A stretch of DNA of 64,000 bases from Ctena decussata (lineage: Eukaryota; Mollusca; Bivalvia; Lucinida; Lucinidae): positions 56,087,087-56,151,086 of the forward strand of contig OZ022508.1 of NCBI GenBank assembly GCA_963989385.1, read 5' to 3'. A program made the position numbers and the translations under genes. Positions 46,090 to 56,463 of this stretch are shown here, piece by piece (position 1 is the stretch's first letter; each line of letters starts with the position of its first letter). Below the pieces are notes generated by a model that was not told where the DNA came from, did no database searches, and was given only the letters and a program-made list of their open reading frames with translations.

Positions 46090-49000
46090 CTGAAATAAGA
46101 AAGGAAAGCAGTGAAAAAGCAGCAGCTATTGGGTCCAAAAAACATTCAGTCAACTTTCGATATCTTGAAGTCTAATTTAACTACTGATATCTCAAAGTAA
46201 ATTTTCTGGTCCCAGAAAATTAACTAAGAGATACCAGTAGTTTGAAATAACAAGAGTTGAAATTTAATGAAAAATAGGAAATGTGTGCAGAACATATTCT
46301 TTGAAGTAAGGGTAATTTGAAGTAAAGGTAATTTGAGATATAATCGCTTGAGATCATAACGTTAGTCAATTGTACAAGACTACTATGATATTCAAAAGAA
46401 AATCTGTTTTGGTCAAATAAAGGCTAATGAAGACGATAGCAGGTATCTAATCAAACAACAAATAGCTTTAATTAATGTACATTCGGGGAAAAAGGTAGTA
46501 AAGCATCATACCGTTAGACTCATTCTATAACAAGAGGGCCATGAGGCCCTGGCACGCTCACCTGAGTATGGTGGCCATATAGGTCATATGACATAGACTA
46601 GCTCTTATACTTTTCAAGATATCTTGCTGACAAAATCAAAATGCGGAAATTTTCAAAGGGATTGATGCAATTCGTCCAAAAGTTAAGAGAGGCTGACTGT
46701 AAACATCGAGCATTGGCCCATAATAACGTGGAAAGTCGAAAATTACGGATTTAGCTCAAATTTTGGGAAATTGATATAGACCATGCTTGTTTGTATTTCA
46801 CAAGTTTTTAGAGGTCAACGTTCGGCCGTTTACATGGTAACCAGGAATCCATTTTTAAAATATCAATATTGAGGCATGTATGTAATATTTCCTCGATAAA
46901 AATCAAACAACAAATATTATCCCATTCCTATTTGCTTGTATAGTTTGAAAATACATACGTATGTAATAAGATAACATGATATGAATGTCTTCTGTCCCTT
47001 ATTATCAACGGGAGGTCCATCCGTTGTCAAGATTTACAAACATCTTCTTCTCTGAAACCACTTGGCCAATTGAAGCCATATTTCATATGGAGCCTACCTA
47101 GGTCGGGGGAACAAAAGTTTGTTCCGGGTATCTGGGTCACATGACCAAGATGGCCGCCACGCCCATATATGGTAAAAACCCTTCAAAAATCTTCTTCTCC
47201 AGAACCAAAAGACCTATGACCTTGAAACTTGGTATGTAGCATCGGGCATGCGGGCCCATAATAGTTTATACAAATGATGACCTTGCAGTGACCTTGACCT
47301 AATTTATGACATGGTCAACTTTGGTACGTTAGGCTTTTATATGGGAAAATGCTTAATTAGTGGATTTCTCAGAAACTGTTTAATTCTAAGGTACAATACT
47401 TGGTATACATGGTCAACTAAATGAGCAAATGAAGATATTATGTCACTAAAGGTCAAGGTTATTCCGTCAGTCCATCCGTCGCCAAGATTTACAAGCATCT
47501 TCTTCTCTGAAACCACTTGGCGGATTGAAGCCAAAATTTCATATGGAGTCTCGGTGGGATGGGGGAACGAAAGTTTATACCCCGGAGAGGAGAAGTCATT
47601 TGAAAATGTGGACGGACGGACGACGGACGCCGGAGCCTTACCATCCTATAAGCTCCTCCGGAGCCGCTGGCTCAGGTGAGCTAAAAAATCTCTTCGTGAA
47701 CCTTGCGTACTTTAAGTCAGCTGTGTTCATTTGCGTCGAAAATGTCACGAAATTTTGCAGGTCTCAATGTGGCAACAGTGCCCACAAAAATTAAAATAAA
47801 ATTATCCGGTCAGTGCAAACTACGACGGGCGGCGGCTATCGTGTGGCGTCAGGGCTTCATCCACATAGGGTGAGGATTTCCAGTCTATCACGGCTGGGTG
47901 TCTTGTTACTTGTAGCAATTAATAAAATCATATTGAACTCATCTTCATTAAGTGTTTAGTAGATTATCTAAGTTATCTTAAGAAATTATTTTATCCTTAC
48001 TTTCCCTCCCAATATTTCCACCATATACCTCCTGCAGCTCAGAACTGGCATTATGGTAAGAATCTCTGAAACTCCTTTTCAGCCTTTCCAAGTTTGTAAC
48101 CGCAGTCTTGAATCCACCAGGCTCAATCGAATGAACTGAAATTCCTGACTTAAACAATTCTCTCCTATAATGAGAAAGAAAACAATTAAGGGTTTTTAAA
48201 AAATTTCAAAAGGCCTGCAGATCTTTATATCTTAGTTTAGACACACAACTACAGTTCTGCCGATAGATATAATTGAGCCGCGACACGAGAAAACCAACAA
48301 TATGGTAATGCGCCCAGCGCAGACTCAGATCAGCCTGGGCATCCGCCCAGTCTGATCAGAGTCTTCCCTGTCCGCATGGAAGTAGCTTAGACCCTTAGCT
48401 ACTCTTTGAGCACTTAACGAAGAGTCTGGTCAAACTCGGCGGATGCCCAGGTTGATCTGAGTCTGCGCTGGGCGCACAACCACATTGTTGGTTTTGTCGT
48501 GTTGCGGCTCATATGTTTTTTTCGAATTGCTTGCATGAATATAAAAGAGAAGACTTGAAATGTTTTATTCCATTATTGAATGGAATTGGAGTCAATGGAA
48601 TCTGGCTACTACAGAGGCTAATTTAACGCCACTTTTCAAACTAGAGCGGGGGCTGGTTGCGGTCGGGCGATGGTGCTGGGTAACTTTCAGTGCCGGGGCG
48701 TCCTACTAATTTGGACAATAGTAGGACAAGGGCCTACTGTCATTTTGTAAATGACCTACTTTTATCCAAATTAGTAGGACGTCCTGGCATCGAACGTTAC
48801 ACAGCATCCTCGCCCCATCACAATCCCTCCCCACCCTTTTTGCCATAGATATGAAGTTTGTGACCCCGAAAGTAGCTTGTAGCTAATTTTGTAAAAAGCA
48901 TCCAAACCCTCAACTGCTGCAAGCACAGTAGGCCCTTGCCCTATTTTCCAGATTAGAAGGACAGCCCGGCACTAAAAATTACCCAGCACCATCGCCCGAC

Positions 49001-52000
49001 CACAACCACTTCCCCCCATTGCCATGTAAAGGAAGTTTGTGAAATCAAAAGAAGGCCATTATGTAAATGAAGTATGTGAAATCGTAAGTAAGTCATTTTT
49101 TGTTTGCTAACTAAATGATAGATAGTTTTTCAAAACTGTTTTATGAGAACTTCAAGGACGTTTTCATTTTTAAGCCGGCCAATCACGATTATATACAATG
49201 ACCAAACTGTAGAGAGAAGCTTGCAGCGATTCCTAATTATAAAACATTTCATGCCGATAGAGCAATTTTCCATTTCATTCAAGTTTTAGAACTCCAAAGT
49301 AGGTCATTTTAGTTGGCAACTTAATGGCGTGGTTGCCCATAAGTTTCCCTGCATTGCTTGACCGGAACCAAAAAGGAAATTGGTTTTGTAGACCGATTTT
49401 TCATTTCATAAAAACATGTTCTCCCTACATATATGACTAACTTTATGCACATCGACTAATATATTATCACCAAACTGGAAGATTGAACATATTTTTTTAA
49501 ACTCTGATATGTTTAGTCGCTTTCATCTGATATAGCTATGGGCCTTTAACAGAATACTTTAGCACAAATAATAAACAATTTTTAAAGTCTGTGACCTTGA
49601 CCTTAGGTCTACAGTAGCACCCACATGGCGCAAACTAATAGGTAGCCATCTGATACAAAAAAACTAACATATATCTGAATTCCAGTTTAGTATTTCAGAA
49701 AAGAAAAGCAAAAATTTAAAGCAAACTTTAAAGCAACTGTTGCAAAAATTTCAAAGTCTGTGGCCTTGACCTAACCTCAGTAGCAGGATCCTGATGATGC
49801 AAGAAGATCAGCGATTGTCTTTCACAAACATTGAACATATACAAACAAGTGCCAGATAGCACTAATAATGAACAATAATTTTTCAAGTCTGTGACCTTCA
49901 CCTTAGGTCTACAGTAGCATCCACATGGCACAAACTAATAGGTAGCCATCTGATACAAAAACTAACGTATATCTGAATTCCAGTTTAATATTTCAGAAAA
50001 GAAAAGCAAATATTTAAAGTAAACTTTAAAGCGACCATTGCAAAAATTTCAAAGTCTGTGACCCTGGCCTAAAATCAGCAGCAGGATCCTGATGATCCAG
50101 TCAGATCAGCAACATTGATCATATACATACAAGTGCCAGTAAAGATTTTCAGAGACAAAAAGCAATAGGAGCAATTGAACGCAAAAATTTAAGGCAACTG
50201 TTAACTTACGGATGGAAGGGCAGACGAACGGATGGAAAGACGAAAACTATATCCCCCTTGGCATACGTGCCCCTCGACATGTCGATGATGTCGTTATAAT
50301 TACCGTAAACAGGTAGTAAACATCCGAAGACCAGCTTTTGAAGCACTATAACTAGCAGTTCCTGTCAGTCCAACATTGGCAACAACACTGCAAACGTTGA
50401 CAATACGTCCTCTGGTTTTCCTGAGTAGCGATAAAAACGTTAACGTCATATTAATGCTGCCTAATAAGTTGACGTCGATGACTTTTCTATAGTCACGTAG
50501 GCTAGTAAGTTCGGCGGGGCAGTAGTTTGGCATTATTCCGGCATTGTTGACAAGTCCCCATAGTCCTGTATGTAAATATACAAGTTCATAGGTCAGTGAC
50601 AATTGGAACAAAACAGCTGGTAGTTTTCAATAAGGGTTTCGAGTTTGATCATACTATAAACAACACGCATTGATGACTTTCTCCAGTAAGACAAGAAACT
50701 TGGGATTCTGACGTATTTTCTTTATTCAATTTTCATCATGCATAATGCCAAAAAGCTTTCGTCGATATGCTGTTATATTACTTACAATTTAATCGCAATG
50801 TTTGTCTTCCAGTAAGTTTACATGATGTCATATGTCTAAAAAGACGTGATTACGCCTTTTAAAAATTGTTACCTCCTGATAAAACATTATTGTCTCGCCT
50901 GCAAAGCAGAAACGAGACATACGAGGGGAGTTCGCTAAGTTTGTAGAACTCGGGGTTTAACTCACAGATTGGAAGATGGTTTCAACATTATTTTTCAATA
51001 TAATCCCCCTTTACTTCAATGCATTTGGCCCACTTTTCTATTAAGCAGTCTATGCCTTTGAAATAAAAGTCGTCTGTTTGGTCCTCAAACCAAGCCTCTG
51101 TAGCAGCCTTGAGCTCATCATCGTCCCGAAATCTCGTTCCACGCAAGTGGGACTTCAAATTTCGAAACGGATAATAATCACTTGGGGCCAGGTCTGGACT
51201 GTACGGCGGGTGATTTAACTGCTCGAACTTGCACTCATGAATAGCCGCTTGTGCAACTCTAGACTCCACCCTTTCCTGACGATCTTGCATGTTCAGGTTT
51301 CTGGGTACCCACCTGGCAGATACTTTTGACATGCCTAAATGTTCATGGATTATAGTGTAAACACTTCCATTAGAAATACCACATTCTGAAGCAAGTTCGG
51401 CAACTTTGATTCGGGATCGTTTAGCACAAGTCTCTCAAAACGGTCGATCATCTCCTGGCTGATGACATCAGCAGGGCGACCTGGCCTTGGGTCATCTTCT
51501 AAGGAGTCTCGCCCACGTTTAAATTCTGCTGACCACTTTGCCAATGTGGAATAGTTTGGTCTACTATCACCATACACATCAGCCATGCGCCGATGGATTT
51601 CTATGGCGTTTGCACCCTCCTTAGTGAGGAACTTTATGACTGCTCTGAACTCAATAATCTGACTTTCCATTTTTGCCTATGGGTATAGGTTTTCAAACAA
51701 AAAGTAAGAGCAAAAAATGTATGTGTTGACTGAACAGCTGTTATCATTCAACTGACAAAGGTTTACACTGTACAAAAATGAAAAAAGAAATCTTGAATTG
51801 TATAGAAAAATACCGAGTTCTACGAACTTATTGAACTTCCCTTGTACGTACTGCTTTTCCGGTGTCGGTGTTTTATCGAGTTTTTGCGTTTAGCTCAGTT
51901 TCTCTAGAACTATAAAGGCTGGAGCCATAGACCTTGGGTCATGCATGCATCTGGAAGTTTAGAGCTTAAGGTATCAGCAATAATAAGTCTTGACGTACAT

Positions 52001-53383
52001 TTTACGGTTCATCGACTTTGCCTTTTTCCGCGTTTAACTCTGTTTTCCCGAAATATTAACAGTCGAGCCGGAAGATGGCGTGTTTTCGCGTTAAGCTCTG
52101 TTTCTCAAGCTCTTTAAGCGCTAGCCGTGAAACCTGGGTCATGCATACATCTGGAAGAGTAAAGGTTAAAGCTTTCATTAATATTGAGCTTTAGCCTACT
52201 TCTTACGGTTGACTGACTGTAATTTTTGTCGAATTTTTGCGTTTAGCTGTGTTTCTCAATTACTACATGTATAAGCGCTAGACCCATGAAACTTGGCTCA
52301 TGCATATATCTGGAAGCGTACAGATTAAAGCTATCATTCATATTGAGTCTTGACGTACATTTTTACGATTCACCGACTTTGCCTTTTGCCGCGCTTTTGC
52401 GTTTGGCTCTTTTTCTAGAACCACTAAAAGTAGAGCCATGATACCTAGATTATGCAAAGATCTGTAAGTTTTTAGAGTAGAGCTTGAAGTCACCATCGAT
52501 ATTGCCCCTTTACCGATGTTTGCGTCAAGTTTAGCTCTGTTTCTCATGAAGGAAAGCTACAGACATGAAGTTTGGGCCATGCTTACAACTGGGAAAGCGA
52601 AACTGAAATCTGTCTTCAATAAAGCATCTCTACCTACACTTTAGGGTTCACAGACTTTAAAAATTTGCATAGTGTTTTCTGGTTTAGCTCAGTTTCGGAA
52701 TGACTTAAAACGTTAGAGCAGAAGAATCTATGCTTACATCTTGAAGATCAGTATTATGTGATTAAAAAACTTTGCAATAGCTAGTTTGAGTATTTGTATC
52801 GCCTCTAGCTAACACAAGCAAGATATAGGTATTACTTTTCCAATATCACCAGCAGTGAAAACTTTGTTTCGCAGTTTCAAGATTAGTTATATTTGGTGAC
52901 AAAGCGCAGGCAGGTGAGACACTGCATTCAACGGAATTCATGTTGTTTCCCCTACACATTGTAAAAGTTTACATCATAATTGATATATATGTAGATCTAT
53001 ATACCATTGTTATGCTTTGTCGATTGGCACTGCAAGAAGAATATTTTACCTGTATTTGCTGGTAATAATGACGTCACTGTCTTGAAGGCTTTTGCGACTG
53101 ACTTCTCATCAGACACATCCAGAGTTAGTGCTTTAAGCCGTGATGACGTCTCAGATTGCAAATTTGACGCCCCTTCTGTTGTAAGGCATCCAGCAATAAC
53201 TATCACTCCTTTAGAATCCAGTAACTTGGCGAGCAGATTCCCGAAGCCGGTGTCACAGCCAGTTATAAGCACGTACCGACTAGTGGCGTCATTTATTCGA
53301 AGTCGAAGAAGGTAGTGCTTTCCAACAAGATAACACACAAAGACAAGTAAAATCCAGATTAGCGTTGTCCATTCCAGAAACAT
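45830..53383 (-). CDS. Short-chain dehydrogenase/reductase, retinol-dehydrogenase / SDR9C-like, four exons
   Basis: Coding exons 53383-53050, 50565-50304, 48164-48001 and 46089-45830 total 1020 nt: 339 residues plus TGA. All introns are GT-AG, with phases 1, 2, 1. Residues 7-26 form a hydrophobic segment, likely an ER signal anchor. Rossmann motif TGCDTGFG (41-48) binds NAD(P); NNAG is 118-121. Catalytic residues are Asn144, Ser171, Tyr184 and Lys188 (YSASK). The HSIEPGGFKT block follows. The length fits 11-cis/all-trans retinol dehydrogenases, 17-beta-HSD6 and D-beta-hydroxybutyrate dehydrogenase 1, which oxidise or reduce hydrophobic alcohols/ketones. Substrate cannot be told from sequence. 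The start is the ATG just before the anchor; an upstream open frame to 53629 is probably not translated. Introns are full of repeats, but the frame is intact. Confidence 0.92.
46533..47690. repeat. Family A tandem-core element, hairpin at right (SDR intron 3)
   Basis: Left end CAAGAGGGCCATGAGGCCCT (a hairpin, AGGGCC-ATGA-GGCCCT) then CACGCTCACCTGAG. The core includes ATGACCAAGATGGCCGCCAC at 47142 and a TTGAAACTTGGTATGTAGCA block. The right end has GGACGGACGGACGACGGACG, then the nested hairpin AGCTC...GGAGCCGCTGGCTC...GAGCT and an A-run. Opposite orientation to 56464-58413. Confidence 0.8.
48001..48164 (-). CDS. SDR gene exon 3
   Basis: 164 nt after acceptor CTCATTATAG. Encodes RRELFKSGISVHSIEPGGFK (first codon shared with exon 2) and the following substrate-loop helix rich in Ser/Arg. 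Donor GAAA/GTAAGG. Confidence 0.88.
48275..48510. mobile_element. 236-bp foldback MITE, copy 1 (SDR intron 2)
   Basis: Starts GAGCCGCGACACGAGAAAAC and ends with the inverted GTTTTGTCGTGTTGCGGCTC. Arms of about 80-100 bp include GCGCCCAGCGCAGACTCAGA and its inverse. The second copy is at 62915-63144. Confidence 0.87.
48655..49015. repeat. Inverted repeat with third arm copy
   Basis: Left arm about 48663-48715 (GGCGATGGTGCTGGGTAACT, GTCCTACTAATTTGGA) is inverted at about 48777-48830 (TCCAAATTAGTAGGAC, GTTACACAGCATCCTCGCC). A third arm-like block, CCCAGCACCATCGCCCGACC, is near 48986-49005. Confidence 0.7.
49060..49560. mobile_element. Two rearranged partial TTAA-MITE copies
   Basis: Part one (about 49075-49268) has the GAGAAGCTTGCAGCGATTCC and GCCGATAGAGCAATTT blocks. 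Part two (about 49290-49550) has AGTAGGTCATTTTAGTTGGC and ends at TATAGCTATGGGCCTTTAAC. Both lie in SDR intron 2. Confidence 0.6.
49575..50262. repeat. Tandem array, about 300-bp unit, with GGATGG end
   Basis: GTCTGTGACCTTGACCTTAG at about 49588 recurs with one change at about 49888; ACTAATAGGTAGCCATCTGA and a TTCCAGTTTAATATTTCAGA block also repeat. It ends ACGGATGGAAGGGCAGACGA near 50208, so it may be another element of the hairpin-capped class. Confidence 0.7.
50304..50565 (-). CDS. SDR gene exon 2 (catalytic core)
   Basis: 262 nt after acceptor TTACATACAG. Encodes LWGLVNNAGIMP, VIDVNLLGSINMT, RGRIVNVCSV and YSASKAGLRMF. Ser171 and Tyr184 are 13 residues apart, as usual for the family. Donor TACG/GTAATT. 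Confidence 0.92.
50893..52946. repeat. Hairpin-capped tandem-core element, family D (SDR intron 1)
   Basis: Left hairpin TGTCTCGCCTGC-AAA-GCAGAAACGAGACA at 50893-50921. After the mariner insertion, units of about 155 bp carry TTTTTGCGTTTAGCTC, GAGCCAT-type and GGTCATGCAT-type blocks (for example 51885, 52085, 52235, 52395). The right end reads GGCAGGTGAGACACTGCATT then CAACGGAATTC, like the right end of family C at 18481-18510. Confidence 0.75.
50921..51846 (-). mobile_element. Internally deleted mariner element
   Basis: Element 50923-51844 between TA duplications 50921-50922 and 51845-51846. TIRs of about 30 bp: GGGGAGTTCGCTAAGTTTGT at the left, inverted as TACGAACTTATTGAACTTCC at the right. 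Minus-strand coding: the N-terminal helix-turn-helix (51670-51350, EFRAVIKFLTKEG, GRDSLEDDPRPGRP), one frameshift near 51420, then MSKVSARWVPRNLNM, then a jump straight to RVAQAAIHECKFEQLNHPPY and SPDLAPSDYY, which holds the last Asp of the triad. The catalytic segment with the first two Asp residues is missing. It cannot make an active transposase. Confidence 0.9.
53050..53383 (-). CDS. SDR gene exon 1 (signal anchor and cofactor site)
   Basis: 334 nt encoding residues 1-111 and the first base of codon 112. It holds the membrane anchor and TGxxxGxG motif, then the LTLDVSDEKSV block (the conserved D-V motif that positions the adenine). Donor ACAG/GTAAAA. Confidence 0.9.
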
Positions 53384-55187
53384 TTGTAAACGAAAGAAAC
53401 CTGGAGAGATCAACATGTATAATTGTAAACAGGAAAGATTGATGGCAGGATTCTCAAGTTTGATCAAATTTCGTTCATGTGAAGAAGATAATGCTTTTAT
53501 GATAAAACTGAATGAACGAATTTTTTTGTTTTGTTTTGGATAAAAATTCACCCAATTTTGACCAGCAAAACCTACCCCAGTTGAAAATCGAAAGTGTACA
53601 AAAAACATTTTATTGACCCAGCAGATCAAAAAAGGGAGAGCGAACGACGAGGATTGGACACCGTCTTTTATATGGTCTATTCAAGATCCTGTGGGCCTAG
53701 GACAGACATGCGTCCAGCTAAGAATCTGGCCAAACTGCTCATTGCTTCAGTCTGATTCGGGAGTTATCTGTTTGAATGAACAATCACCAGATAAAGAGAA
53801 ATTTATATTCCATTTACTTAGGAGGGTGCAAGATGAGTCGCAACCTCCCAGCAGGGATAAGTCGTAATGACTTCGCACTGCCGTCGATGCGACGCATCAT
53901 TTTGACGTCATGTGCCCGCTGGACTTATGTTTCCTAACAATGTAAATCCCTTTAACCGATTTATATCTAATACTTTTAAGTTGAGTTTAGATAGCGACCC
54001 ATACTGATGCACCTCATTAAACGCTTCAGTTTAAATTCTCAGTGAGGTTTAGAGAAAACTTTTGTTGAGTAAAGTTTTTGCTTGAAAAGTGAATCACTTT
54101 TCCGAACTGATCATATTTAAGTACTGCCGTGTAGGATAAAGGAAGCCTAAGGCAGCAATATTACTTCTAGATCGGGCGACATTTAGAATGTTGAGTATAT
54201 ATCCATCGTACAGGCATAGTTTCTAACCTTCGCCTACCCAAAAGTCAACACAGACGTCATCAAGAAAAAAGTTTAAGTTAATGTAGTTGTTTCAGTTCTC
54301 TTTGTACCCGTCTTTGTAGTTGTGTTGCGATATGGGAGCACTAGGGGTACAAGAGTTATTGCAATTGCACTATTAATGATGTGCGAAAAGAAGGGTCAAT
54401 TAGAACAACTTACCTACACCCCGATGTAGCGTCTGGTTTATTAGTATGCTCTGCTTTATCAATATACCCGTCTGACCTGTATGTATCGATGTCTGGGTTT
54501 GATTTCATAGTTTAGATAATGGCTATACTAGCACGCGAAAGAAACGCACCAGCCTTCGTTCGTGAAAGAACGATGATTCAGCAAAGAGAGAGAGAGTATT
54601 TGGCATAATTCAGTATACATAAAAAAACAAAATATTTTACAAAGTAACTTGTTCTATGCTAGGTACTACATAAATGTGGATATTATCTGCAAAATCATTT
54701 TCACATTTTCATGAACTTTTTTGTAGTCCTGGAAATTAAACTTGCCATAGCAAACCACAGAGGTACATTGACAATTTCAGAGTGCTAACTGCAGTACAGA
54801 GAAATCACTGATTCACTTTGTTTGTGTTTTAGTTTTGTTTCTTGGATCGTTTTTATTCAAATAGCTTATGAAAGGAAAAATAATAAATAAATAAACGAAC
54901 AATATAGCTCCTATGACGCATGAAGTCGTGAACTATAATTGATTCCGGGGCAAAACTACTAATTATAATCTACAACCAATTGCGTACGTTTCACAAAGCT
55001 ATTTTGTCGTTCAAAGTTCTTAATTGCGCTGAAGAATAACAGAGTTGCTAGCTTTGTGTCGAATTATTATCTAGTAATTTCAGATACAGCATAAACATTT
55101 AATATTTCACGAAATAGCCACATTGGTTAACAGCTTTAATTCTATAAATTTCTCTCTTGAAACTACGTTAATCCTGACAATGTAAAT
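53384..55187. other. Stretch without recognised gene (5' side of the SDR gene)
   Basis: It should contain the SDR promoter and any 5' untranslated exon, but no element is certain. A CACGCGAAAGAAACG block and GAGAGAGAGAGT microsatellite are near 54535-54598. Confidence 0.35.
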
Positions 55188-55614
55188 CTATTTTTCCTTA
55201 TATGACAATTCCGTAAGTTTACTTTGTGGACTTCTTTGCCGGCCGGTCTTATTATACTCGTACACATTTGCCATACATGCATCAACAGCCTCTTTAGCAA
55301 TCTTTGGCAGAGTCCCACTAGCTGTTAGCAGGAGGAAATGAAAGAAACCGTCTTTCTTAGCTAACCATTCTATAAATTGCTTCTATACTGGTTTGGTCTT
55401 AGGATGTCAGACGGTCGTGTTTGCACTCTTATACTGATGCACTAATAGTTTACTTCCGTCTTGTTCAAGCACTTTTGCTAACTGGGGAATTCATTCACAC
55501 ATTATCTAGATATGTCAGATCAAGTTCTCCATGCTTTGCATGATCGTCAGTCTTCCCCATTGTAATAAAAGCACCGCAGGCACTGCATGATACCCCGCCA
55601 CCGCTGGACATCAT
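55188..55614 (-). pseudogene. Unidentified single-exon coding sequence, broken
   Basis: Minus-strand reading from ATG 55614: MMSSGGGVSCSACGAFITMG (one C-x2-C pair), then KHGELDLTYLDNV, a TGA, and after a frame change PQLAKVLEQDGSKLLVHQY, KSANTTV, two more stops, then KQFIEWLAKKDGFFHF and ASGTLPKIAKEAVDACMANV, to a TAG at 55188-55190. The steady amphipathic coding character across about 140 codons shows it was a protein gene. I do not recognise the family. No introns are seen, so it may be a processed or transposed copy. Confidence 0.5.
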
Positions 55615-55789
55615 AACTTACTTTTTTGAAATATATAATAGCTAAATAGCCACAGAACTGGGATAGACAGAGATATGATGTCCTTACTGCTAATAGATAT
55701 TAATATAAAACATACATAGCAGTCTTGTGATATTTCAAACAATGTGGGGCATTCAGACCAGTGTAGATTTAAATCAGGCAGTAAAGCAT

Positions 55790-56460
55790 TTCTTTGAGCT
55801 GAGAAACTCTGTTTCTTATTATTCTATGGTATTAAACATATCTGTGAAGTTTCATTCAGGTATTCCTTATAGTAGAGGAAACTATCAAAGATAATAACTC
55901 ATGAACTGGAAAGGTCAGAGTGACCATCCTTATTCACAATATGTAACCTTTGATGTTCAATATATCTGTGAAGTTTTATTCAAATATTCCTTATAGTAAA
56001 GGTACTGCAGGTAGAACAAACATATTTCAGACATGTCAAGGGCAGGTAACTCACGAACTGGAAAGGTCAGAGTGACAGTTCTTAGTCGCAATATGTAACC
56101 TTTGATGTTCAACATATCTGTGCAGCTTCATTCAGATGTTCCATATAGTACAGGAACTACAGGTCAAAAACAACTTTTCAGACCTATCAAGGGCAGATAA
56201 CTCATGAACTGGAAAGGTTAGAGTGACGGTCCTTAGTCACAATATGTAACCTTTGATGTATAACTTCAGATATCCCATATAGAGAAGGAACTACAGGTCA
56301 AAAAAACATTTTTCAGACCTATCATGGGTGGATAACTCATGGACTGGAAATGTCAGAGTGATGGTCCTTAGTCACAATATGTAAACTTTGATGTTCAACA
56401 TATCTGTGAAGTTTCATTCAGATATCATAAACAATAAAGGAATGGCCAGAAACCATTTTT
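55790..56460. repeat. Tandem array, about 120-bp unit
   Basis: AACATATCTGTGAAGTTTCA, AACTCATGAACTGGAAAGGT and CACAATATGTAACCTTTGAT recur about five times between 55838 and 56430. It abuts the family A element at 56464. Confidence 0.75.
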
Positions 56461-56463
56461 TTT

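Noticed and set aside
53384..53629. Longer N-terminus for the SDR gene starting at 53629
   Set aside because: The extra 82 residues have no SDR similarity, whereas the ATG at 53383 sits directly before the expected hydrophobic anchor and gives the usual family length.
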